In this document: positions 9,843 through 16,996 of the stretch, piece after piece
How positions within the stretch are numbered: position 1 is the first letter of the stretch
Layout of the letters: every line of letters begins with the position of its first letter
Origin: Bacteroidota bacterium
GTDB lineage: Bacteria; Bacteroidota; Bacteroidia; AKYH767-A; OLB10
Length of the DNA stretch: 64,000 nucleotides
Direction of reading: 5' to 3'
Assembly (NCBI GenBank): GCA_016713925.1
Contig: JADJOH010000002.1
Coordinates: forward strand, 186,001-250,000
Made by a program: the position numbers and the translations under genes
The notes under the pieces: model-generated
Databases searched by the model: none
What the model saw: only the letters and a program-made list of their open reading frames with translations
Told to the model about the DNA's origin: nothing

Positions 9843-10055
9843 AAGTTTAAAGTTTAAGGTTCAAAGTTCAATGTTCAAAGTTCAATGTTCAATGTTCAAG
9901 GTTTAAAGCGCAAGGTTAAATGTTAAAAGTTCACAATTTAATGTTCAAAGCTCCGATAAGGGCTTGCGTTCGAAGAGCCAGTGCATCTACTAATCTTTGC
10001 ACCTTAAACCTTAAACCTTAATCCTAAACCTTAAACTTTAAACTTTAAACCTTAA
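9843..10055. repeat. Degenerate GTTCAAAGTTCAATG / CTTAAACC repeat field with foldback
   Basis: The left part repeats GTTCAAAGTTCAATGTTC-like units. The right part repeats CCTTAAACC and AAACTTTAAAC units. The 17-mer aagtttaaagtttaagg (9843-9859) has an exact reverse complement at 10029-10045, so the whole block can fold back on itself. A related string (aaactttaaaccttaaac) recurs at about 37440-37458, again next to the 40-bp hairpin repeat. There are no uniform spacers, so this is not a CRISPR array. The 9700-10201 gap holds only this field, the hairpin and a terminator. Confidence 0.7.
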
Positions 10056-10095
10056 ACCATGAAGCAGAATCGCGAAAAGCGATACGCTTCATGGT
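10056..10095. repeat. 40-bp hairpin repeat, copy 1
   Basis: An imperfect palindrome: arms ACCATGAAGC and GCTTCATGGT close over an inner stem pairing AATCGC with GCGATA around GAAAA. An identical 40-bp copy lies at 37252-37291. Both copies are intergenic, and both are near CTTTAAACCTTAAA repeats and a GCGTTCGxAGAGCxAGTG motif (9966 and 37416). It looks like a REP/MITE-type dispersed element. Confidence 0.75.
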
Positions 10096-10136
10096 ATACC
10101 TTAAACCGAATCGCTGATGGAGATTCGGTTGTAAAT

Positions 10137-10163
10137 GAAAAACCCGTCTCTTGTGAAGACGGG
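10137..10163 (-). terminator. Rho-independent terminator for the barrel gene
   Basis: Reading the minus strand downstream of the barrel gene (stop at 10202), CCCGTCT - 7-nt loop - AGACGGG (10163-10143) is followed by a T5 run (10142-10138). The stem is perfect over 7 bp. Confidence 0.75.
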
Positions 10164-10201
10164 CTTTCGGTTTTGGCTTATTATAAAAAGTTTACTTTTA
10201 T

Positions 10202-10921
10202 TTAGAATCTTATAGAAACACCTGCGTAGGCTGCGTTTGTTTTGATTTTAGTTTTGTCAAGCACATAATAGTTGTCGGTGCTTTTGGTTCTGCTGTTATC
10301 ACTGATGTCGAACAGACCAAAAACACCTCTATATCCAAGGCTTAAACGTATAGTTCTTGCTTCATTTAAACCGAAATCAATTCCGGCACCATAGGCAAAG
10401 CCCACATCACCCTTTTTCACTTCGAGAACCGGATCAATCAGCGTAGAGTCGCCGGTGCCTTGTGATTGAATTCTTGAACCCACACTGATTCCCATTTGGG
10501 GCCCAACAACTAAATTCAGATTTACTAATTTATCAATACCGGTATTTAAGGAGAATAAAAGTGGGATATTAAAATACTTCAACGTAATCTCTCTCTCAAC
10601 ATCCTTTTCAGAATATTTTTGAGAAAACGATGAGTAAATTCCTTCCAATTGCACTCCCATGTGAGTAGTGAAGTTATAGGCAAAAAAGGCACCCACTCCA
10701 AATCCAAGATTTGCAGTTCCTTTAGTGGTTCCTCCATCACCTGTATTTAATGTTAATCCTGAAAATGTTGGCATAAACCGCATTCCGAATTCACCTTTTT
10801 TCCAATTCCTGCTATCATCATTATTGCTATCTGATTCCTGTGCTTTACTTGTAGTAGATACCGATAGTAATATAGCTGCTCCAGCTACCAGGGACTTCAT
10901 ATTCAATAAGTAATTTTTCAT
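10202..10921 (-). CDS. Outer-membrane beta-barrel protein (porin-family, PorT-like fold)
   Basis: 239 aa. It has a signal peptide ending ...STTSKAQ, then alternating amphipathic strands typical of the small 8-strand Bacteroidota barrel family (KYFNIPLLFSLNTG, LVVGPQMGISVG, FAYGAGIDFGL, RLSLGYRGVFGLFDIS). It ends AGVSIRF, with the C-terminal Phe expected for BAM-dependent insertion. It probably sits in the outer membrane as a structural or small-solute protein; ligand and partners cannot be read from sequence. It is a single-gene unit with a clear terminator at 10137-10163. Confidence 0.85.
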   Translation of the reverse strand: MKNYLLNMKSLVAGAAILLSVSTTSKAQESDSNNDDSRNWKKGEFGMRFMPTFSGLTLNTGDGGTTKGTANLGFGVGAFFAYNFTTHMGVQLEGIYSSFSQKYSEKDVEREITLKYFNIPLLFSLNTGIDKLVNLNLVVGPQMGISVGSRIQSQGTGDSTLIDPVLEVKKGDVGFAYGAGIDFGLNEARTIRLSLGYRGVFGLFDISDNSRTKSTDNYYVLDKTKIKTNAAYAGVSIRF

Positions 10922-11234
10922 AAGTAATTTTTATTAATCGTTAGGTGCAAAGATCATCATGGTCTTCTTTAAAACACTTACAAAATTTATTTTTAAATTT
11001 ACATCATTCACACATTCTGTATATTGAACACAGCTTTCACACTGTAAAGTATTGACTCATAAGCATTGTTTCATAAACAGCTCTTAAAGTCGTAATTCTA
11101 AATATTCACAATTACTTTCTTAACCTGATTATTCCCTGTAAAAAACAAACTCCTCTAATGAAAAAGTATAAACTAAAAACAAATGGTTATCTGAACGACT
11201 GTGTAACATATGTTGCAATTCAATTTATAAAAAA
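10922..11234. other. Intergenic gap, little content
   Basis: 313 bp of AT-rich sequence between two minus-strand genes. The minus strand carries GATCTTTGCACC (10955-10944), a near match to a Bacteroidota -7 element (TATCTTTG), about 27 nt before the barrel start. No open frame or RNA structure stands out elsewhere. Confidence 0.4.
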
Positions 11235-12806
11235 TTATACCGACTCTTCTGTATTGCCATTCCCGAAAGCGTGATGCGAATCACGTATGATAGTAACCTT
11301 CAACGTACGTTTATACTCATCCTGCAGCCATTTCACATAGCTCTCTGAGGTTTTACTCAGGCAGCGGGCATACATTCGGATACGGTACTCAAATTCGTCT
11401 TTGAGGAGATCGGCGAGATGGAGTGCTTCTTCTACCGAGGAACTATTCTCCATGCACATGCGTACATGCTGCGCCAATGAGAGGTCGATCACTACTTTTG
11501 GACGTTGGCCGCTACTCATGACCTGTCGATGGGTCTCGGGGATATCCATATGAATGGGATCAGACTTTGCGAAAAACCGGCAAAGCTCTTCCGGCATTTC
11601 ATAACGGTAATTGATTTCGATAAACTCATCACTTGGAATACCATCCAGATAGAGTTCGGGCGTTTCAAAAATGGAAGGCCAGTTTACGGGCTCATCCCAT
11701 AAACCAAAACGATGCAAATTATTTCCGAGATCGATCACCTTAAACTCCTTCTTCTCCGGCAAAACACGTGATCCGCGACCAATCATCTGAAAATACAGGG
11801 TCAATGATTTAGTAGCACGGTTGAGAATAATACACTCCACCGTCGGTTCATCGAATCCCGTTGTTAGGATACTCACCGACGTTAGTATAGCATCCTTCTT
11901 CTCGCGAAACCATTGGAGAATATCTTTACGCTCTTTAGTAGTGTGAGTATGATCCAAATGCTTTATATCGAACCCCGCCTCCTGGAATGTAGCATAAACA
12001 TATTGCGAAGTAGCGATACCATTGTTAAAAATGAGGGTCTTTTGTCCGACACATTTCTCCTTGTAAGCAGCCAGCAACTTATCCTGCATCGCATGATTGT
12101 TGTACAATCGCTCGGAAGAACTCACGGTATAATCACCACTGCGCCCTACTTTCAAAGAGGTAAGTCCTACGTGATGATGGTAAGTCACTGCTTTTGCCAG
12201 AAAGCCGGAATCTATCAGTGAAGAAATAGATTCCCCTACAATCAACTCGTCGTAGGTATCCTTCATTCTAATATTAATATTCGAACTTAATGGCGTAGCC
12301 GTAACGCCGAGCACCACCCCCTTCTCATAAAAACGAAACAGTTTACCAAATGAATTGTAGTGGGCTTCGTCTACAATCATTAAGCCGATGGTGTCCAGAT
12401 TCAATATCTTATCCCGTAAACGGTTATTCAGCGTCTCTACCATGGCCACGTAACACATGAAGTCATTGGGAACCGGCAACTCCTTCACCGCGCTATTGAT
12501 GACCATATTGTTCACTCCAAATTCCTGAAGCATGGCGGCAGTCTGTGCACAAAGTTCCAATCGGTGCGTTAAAATCAGTACTTTTTTACCCGTATTGGCA
12601 ATATAGCGTCTGGCAATTTCGGAAAAGATAACAGTTTTACCCCCACCTGTGGGAAGCTGATAGAGGAGATTGTATCGTGCAGGATGATCCTTAAGTCTGG
12701 ATAAAATCTCCTCGATGGCCTTATGTTGATAAGCATAGAGCTGCTTACCGATGGATTGTTCTTGCGTTGTCGTGCTGCTTTCGGATATCATTGGTAGAAA
12801 TGGCAA
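11235..12806 (-). CDS. Superfamily 2 DEAD/DEAH-box helicase (RadD-like)
   Basis: 523 aa from the first Met. A promoter-like TATCTTTA at 12818-12811 would place transcription start near that codon, so Met6 (12791, MISESS) may be the true start. SF2 motifs are present in order: Q-motif-like LYAYQHKAIEEIL, Walker A PTGGGKT (52-58), motif Ia LTHRLEL, DEAH (146-149), TAT (GVTATPL), and motif VI QMIGRGSRVLPEKK. It is an ATP-dependent nucleic-acid translocase or helicase. The compact two-domain layout resembles RadD/YejH-type repair helicases. It stands alone, with no restriction or defence partner beside it, so a repair role is more likely than defence. Confidence 0.85.
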   Translation of the reverse strand: MPFLPMISESSTTTQEQSIGKQLYAYQHKAIEEILSRLKDHPARYNLLYQLPTGGGKTVIFSEIARRYIANTGKKVLILTHRLELCAQTAAMLQEFGVNNMVINSAVKELPVPNDFMCYVAMVETLNNRLRDKILNLDTIGLMIVDEAHYNSFGKLFRFYEKGVVLGVTATPLSSNINIRMKDTYDELIVGESISSLIDSGFLAKAVTYHHHVGLTSLKVGRSGDYTVSSSERLYNNHAMQDKLLAAYKEKCVGQKTLIFNNGIATSQYVYATFQEAGFDIKHLDHTHTTKERKDILQWFREKKDAILTSVSILTTGFDEPTVECIILNRATKSLTLYFQMIGRGSRVLPEKKEFKVIDLGNNLHRFGLWDEPVNWPSIFETPELYLDGIPSDEFIEINYRYEMPEELCRFFAKSDPIHMDIPETHRQVMSSGQRPKVVIDLSLAQHVRMCMENSSSVEEALHLADLLKDEFEYRIRMYARCLSKTSESYVKWLQDEYKRTLKVTIIRDSHHAFGNGNTEESV

Positions 12807-12810
12807 TTGG

Positions 12811-12818
12811 TAAAGATA
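12811..12818 (-). promoter_or_regulatory. -7-like element TATCTTTA upstream of helicase
   Basis: One mismatch to the Bacteroidota TAnnTTTG -7 consensus. It lies so close to the upstream ATG (12806) that it favours the second ATG (12791) as start. No convincing -33 element. Confidence 0.3.
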
Positions 12819-13080
12819 CGCTATCAGAATGGAATTTTAACAGGGATGGTCCCTCATACGGGCCGGATGGGCCATTGCCGATGAATTATCTCTCTTAAAC
12901 AGGTGCAGACCAGTTATAAAATCGCGCCAGGACTTCTTTCATAAGCGATTAATAAGCAATGACAAGGCATGTATTCATATATATTTGTCAGGATGGTCCG
13001 GACCAACTAATTTTACAAAGATTTCCAAGGCGATACTGCCCGGCAATGCTTAAACATAAAAACCGATCAATTCACCCCGC

Positions 13081-13959
13081 ATGTCCAGCTACCAGATAAA
13101 GAAAACGCCAAAGACAAAATTTATTAATCTTTTCAGAACCGTGTTCACGTTACCCCTCTTTGAAGATGCTTTAGTTGCGCTGACCAGTAAGAGTAGATCA
13201 CCATTGCTCCGAAAATTTGTTCCACCGAACTATTTGTATAAAAAAGAGAGCTTTCGCACCATCACCAGAGAAAATATCAAATACAAACTTGATATCAGCA
13301 ATGTGGTGGATCATTACTTATACTTTGGTTTAGAAGATCCGGTATATACCTCCGTTTTAGAGACTATTCAAAATGCGAAAACCATACTTGATATTGGCGC
13401 GAACATTGGCACCACATCCTTGTACTTTGCAAGTCTTAATGCGAAGGCGAAAATCATTTCCTTCGAACCCCATCCGGATACCTTTAAAAGAGCCGAAGAG
13501 AATATTAAACTGAATTCATTTCGTAATATCGAACTCCTGAATATTGGTCTTGGAGAACAGAAAGCAGAGCTGAAACTCTACGAAGTAAATGAAAACAATC
13601 CGGGCATGAACAGGATCTTGGCTGAAGAAACAAATCTGCCCTATAAAATAATTCAAGTAGACTTACTGGATAAAATAATGGAGGAGAAGAGCATTCCTCC
13701 TGTCGATTTTATTAAAATAGATGTGGAAGGTTTTGAATACTCCGTTTTAAAGGGAGGTGTAAACACATTAAAAAATAAACCGGTTTTATTCATTGAACTG
13801 GATGATAATAATCTTCGGGAGAACAATAGTACAGCAGAAGAACTCATTAAATTGCTTTATACTATAGGGTATAGCCGGTTTTACAGAGCTGACACTTCAG
13901 AAGCCGTATCAACAACAACCGATTTTAGCCATTGCCATTTCGATCTTATAGCGAAGTAA
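13081..13959 (+). CDS. FkbM-family SAM-dependent methyltransferase
   Basis: 292 aa. SAM-binding motif I is TILDIGANIGTTSLYF (about residues 100-115), followed by the acidic loop IISFEPHPDTF and the family signature VDFIKIDVEGFEYSVLKGG near residue 220. The C-terminal half reads VLFIELDDNN, as in FkbM proteins. These enzymes usually O-methylate sugars, lipids or secondary metabolites; Bacteroidota copies often act on surface glycans. No glycan cluster is adjacent, so the substrate is unknown. There is no signal peptide, which points to the cytoplasm. Confidence 0.9.
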   Translation: MSSYQIKKTPKTKFINLFRTVFTLPLFEDALVALTSKSRSPLLRKFVPPNYLYKKESFRTITRENIKYKLDISNVVDHYLYFGLEDPVYTSVLETIQNAKTILDIGANIGTTSLYFASLNAKAKIISFEPHPDTFKRAEENIKLNSFRNIELLNIGLGEQKAELKLYEVNENNPGMNRILAEETNLPYKIIQVDLLDKIMEEKSIPPVDFIKIDVEGFEYSVLKGGVNTLKNKPVLFIELDDNNLRENNSTAEELIKLLYTIGYSRFYRADTSEAVSTTTDFSHCHFDLIAK

Positions 13960-14058
13960 ATTTTTGAGGTCACGGTTTTCAAAAAGTTAAACATTCGTTA
14001 AATTGAATTCCCATTCCGAAAGCTGACATATCGCTGACAACAGACTTTTTCAGTAGTT

Positions 14059-14066
14059 TACTTTTG
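14059..14066 (+). promoter_or_regulatory. -7 element TACTTTTG
   Basis: Exact match to TAnnTTTG, 57 nt before the ATG at 14123. No clear -33 TTG at standard spacing. Confidence 0.4.
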
Positions 14067-14122
14067 CTATAGAAATACCGGGTTGGAATACGGCCCTTTG
14101 CTCAAATTTAAAACTACAATCC

Positions 14123-15016
14123 ATGAAAGCAATGAACTCTTTCTCTTCTACGCTAACCGCAATGCTGGTAACTTTTAGTGGACTGCTATTTTCTCAATCC
14201 ACTACACTCTGTATTCCATATAGCACTCCTGCAGTAATTGATGGAGTCATCAGCAGTGGTGAATGGACGGGAGCGGATTCAGTTCAAATTATGATCAACA
14301 ATTTCAAAAAGGTCACTGTATTGATCAAGCATGACAGCACCGCGCTCTATTTTGCCTATTTGAATCATCTTGAATCCTCCATGCGGTTTCCTGAAATCCT
14401 ACTCGACATTAACAATGATAAAAGCAATACATGGCAGAATGACGACTGGTGGTTTCATGTATCTGCAACGGATTGTGAATCGAATGGAATGCCCGCTAAT
14501 TATAGCAATTGTCTGGTGGTCCAGCAAAATTGGGAAGCTGTCCCCAACATGGTAAGCGGATTACCGAATACAGATACCATTGAAATAAAAATACCCTTTT
14601 TTAAGGCCGGAATTGACCTCACTGTGCACGATACCATCGGAATTGCTTTTGATGTCACCAATACCGTTAATGCATGGAATTACTGGCCTGCCGGTGCAAA
14701 TATCAATACACCTTCTACCTGGGCGCAAGCGGTATTTTGTTTAGCTGTAACCGGCCTGTCTCCTGCAACGGAAAGAAAAGAAACCATTCTCTTTCCCAAC
14801 CCCTCGTCCGGATATTTTAAACTTCAATCCTCCGTCAGCGCGATAGAAATAACATTGATGGGAACCGATGGGTATGAATATAAAACCAACCGTCTTTCCG
14901 GTGATGAATTTGATTTGAGTATTGAAAATATTCACAATGGTCTATACATATACAAAATACTTCATGAAAATTTTTCCATAAGCACAGGTAAAATAATATT
15001 ATCAAAACAACAATAA
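14123..15016 (+). CDS. Secreted T9SS protein with CBM9/DOMON-like domain
   Basis: 297 aa. A signal peptide (SFSSTLTAMLVTFSGLLFSQS) precedes a CBM9-like domain that opens with AVIDGVISSGEWTGADSVQI. That IDG-x-x-x-x-x-E-W start is typical of sugar-binding or DOMON-type beta-sandwiches; VLIKHDSTALYFAYL and QNDDWWFHV follow. The last ~80 residues are a T9SS sorting domain (ILFPNPSSGYFKLQS). It probably binds carbohydrate or a small ligand at the cell surface or in the medium. It converges on the dabB gene with about 105 bp between stops. Confidence 0.8.
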   Translation: MKAMNSFSSTLTAMLVTFSGLLFSQSTTLCIPYSTPAVIDGVISSGEWTGADSVQIMINNFKKVTVLIKHDSTALYFAYLNHLESSMRFPEILLDINNDKSNTWQNDDWWFHVSATDCESNGMPANYSNCLVVQQNWEAVPNMVSGLPNTDTIEIKIPFFKAGIDLTVHDTIGIAFDVTNTVNAWNYWPAGANINTPSTWAQAVFCLAVTGLSPATERKETILFPNPSSGYFKLQSSVSAIEITLMGTDGYEYKTNRLSGDEFDLSIENIHNGLYIYKILHENFSISTGKIILSKQQ

Positions 15017-15121
15017 ACGGCCTCTCTTTTTCAATCAAGATAAAAACGAAAGTTAGTACTTCCACATTTTCGGATGACCCTTTCTTTTAATCCTGTACCG
15101 CAAAATACTCGCAACAGGAGT

Positions 15122-16996
15122 TTACGATGACTTAAAAGCAATCGGATGGTAATTCTTCTTATGTTGTCCCAGGAAAACTCTGACATAAATCCTCAACAAT
15201 GTCAACTCCAGGAGCAGGAAGTTTAATGCGAGAAGTCCGATCATCACGAACTGATCGGATGCAATGCTCATGAACATTAAATCTACGCCAACAAAGGTAG
15301 GTGAAAGCGGAAACCCCACTACTGCCAGACAAGCAATCAAAAACATTCCCGTATAAACAGGGTGTTCATACGAATGTCCATGATATTCATGCAAATTAAT
15401 ATCGCCTTCCTTTTCCACTAATTTAGTTAAACACCAAAAGCCAAGTCCTGCACCGGCTATCGTTCCGCTCAGGTACAAAGCAACACGATGCATTTCTATA
15501 TGACTGTTCCAGATCAAGGCCAAAGCAATAAATAGCTGACTGACAAATACCATGATCCATACTTGCCGCGCATCTCCTCTGCCTGCAAAACCGGAGACTA
15601 ACAATACCAGCGCTACAACAGCCATGAAAACCGGAGCAATCTCCGACCAATGCGCCGCAATATCAAACCGGAAGGAATAAGCAATCAAACTTAACAGACT
15701 TAACACAATATATAAAATGATACTCCACTTCGAATGCAATGCATTAAAATGATTTCCGATCCATTTAAAGGGACGCCATAGATAACGAAACAACATGAAA
15801 TCAAGGTTCCATTCTTTAACCGACAATACAAAAATTCTATTCTTCCATTGTCGAATCAGGGCATGCTCAGAACGATCAACCGCAGGCGTAAATGTAAAAA
15901 ACATATTGTGCACCAGATAACTTAAAACGGAAGGCGATACCAGCAACTGATACGTCCTCAACAAAGCATTACCGGCAAAATGAAACAGCGCCAGCAAATG
16001 CCATCCTAAGGCAATCTCCACAAACATCAATCCTATTTGAGAAATGGAAGCATAGGCAATCTTTGTTTTCACCGATGATTGCACCATAGCTATACTTCCG
16101 GCAACAAGACTGGTCAAAACACCTATGGAAATTACAATACCTTTTAAGATGGCTTCATGCCCCCAAAAGGGAAACGTGCGCAACAATAAAAACACACCAA
16201 TATGCACCGACAAGGAACCATAAAATATTGCACTGGAAGTAGTAGGTCCTTCCATTGCTCTGGGTAACCAGGTAGAAAATGGAAACTGAGCAGACTTAAT
16301 AGCAGCAGCAAGAAAAATAAGCACAACCAGTAAAAAGGATTGGGCATAGTGATCATTAAATTGAGACATCACCATTTCTGATTGGTTCCAAAGTGAAAAA
16401 GTGATATTCTTATGCCATAGATGATGACTCAGCCACATTGCCAGAATTAAACAGATATCTCCTAACCGATAAAATGAGAGCACCTTAAAACCATTCTTCG
16501 CCGGCAAATAACGGTCACGATAAAATGAAATGAGAAGAAAAGAAGTAATCCCAATCATCTCCCATCCCACAAAAAGCGTTTCAAAATTTCCTGAAAACAC
16601 GATAAAATTATATCCGGTGTAGAAGAGTAACATCGTCGAAAAAAATCTTTTGAATCCTGCATCACGATGCATATAGTACTTGCTGAACAGCGCAACAATA
16701 AATGTTAAAAAAGCTCCGGTCAAAGCGAAAACAGCAGTGATACGGTCAAAATAATAATCAATAAAAAACTCGAAATCGTTACTGTGGTACAGAACCAAAG
16801 TTTTTATTTCAAGTGTGGGACTCCCTTCTGTTAACCACTTTACTATAAAAACAATCATAGCCAGCAACTGAAGACCTATCACGGTCAAGACCCAACCGGA
16901 GAGTACGGCTTCCTTATTTTTAGGAATAAGCAAACTCATCAGATAGCCTAACAGTGGAATCAGAATAAAACCGGTAAGCATTTGAGACATGGTCAT
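15122..16996 (-). CDS. dabB: DabB: NuoL-like proton-conducting subunit of the DAB inorganic-carbon pump
   Basis: 624 aa, polytopic, of the NuoL/MrpA antiporter fold. Visible signatures are WEMIGITSFLLI (TM5 region), AAAIKSAQFPFSTWLPRAMEGPTTSSAI (K plus the MEGPT loop, given here as the two motifs IKSAQFPFSTW and RAMEGPT), and KIAYASISQIG. The usual H-x3-K of TM8 appears as HFAGNALLR, with Asn in the Lys position. In characterised DAB systems this subunit couples cation flow across the inner membrane to DabA. Start: ATG 16996 overlaps the dabA TGA as ATGA, so the two are translationally coupled. There is no complex I gene nearby, which argues against a stray nuoL. Confidence 0.88.
   Translation of the reverse strand: MTMSQMLTGFILIPLLGYLMSLLIPKNKEAVLSGWVLTVIGLQLLAMIVFIVKWLTEGSPTLEIKTLVLYHSNDFEFFIDYYFDRITAVFALTGAFLTFIVALFSKYYMHRDAGFKRFFSTMLLFYTGYNFIVFSGNFETLFVGWEMIGITSFLLISFYRDRYLPAKNGFKVLSFYRLGDICLILAMWLSHHLWHKNITFSLWNQSEMVMSQFNDHYAQSFLLVVLIFLAAAIKSAQFPFSTWLPRAMEGPTTSSAIFYGSLSVHIGVFLLLRTFPFWGHEAILKGIVISIGVLTSLVAGSIAMVQSSVKTKIAYASISQIGLMFVEIALGWHLLALFHFAGNALLRTYQLLVSPSVLSYLVHNMFFTFTPAVDRSEHALIRQWKNRIFVLSVKEWNLDFMLFRYLWRPFKWIGNHFNALHSKWSIILYIVLSLLSLIAYSFRFDIAAHWSEIAPVFMAVVALVLLVSGFAGRGDARQVWIMVFVSQLFIALALIWNSHIEMHRVALYLSGTIAGAGLGFWCLTKLVEKEGDINLHEYHGHSYEHPVYTGMFLIACLAVVGFPLSPTFVGVDLMFMSIASDQFVMIGLLALNFLLLELTLLRIYVRVFLGQHKKNYHPIAFKSS

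Noticed and set aside
9843..10055. Possible CRISPR array from repeated short units
   Set aside because: Units vary in length and sequence, there are no unique equal-length spacers, and no cas gene is in the window.
11235..12806. Defence-island helicase
   Set aside because: No nuclease, methylase or reverse transcriptase beside it; the motif set fits a stand-alone repair helicase.
15122..16996. Complex I subunit NuoL
   Set aside because: No other nuo genes nearby and direct coupling to dabA identify it as DabB.
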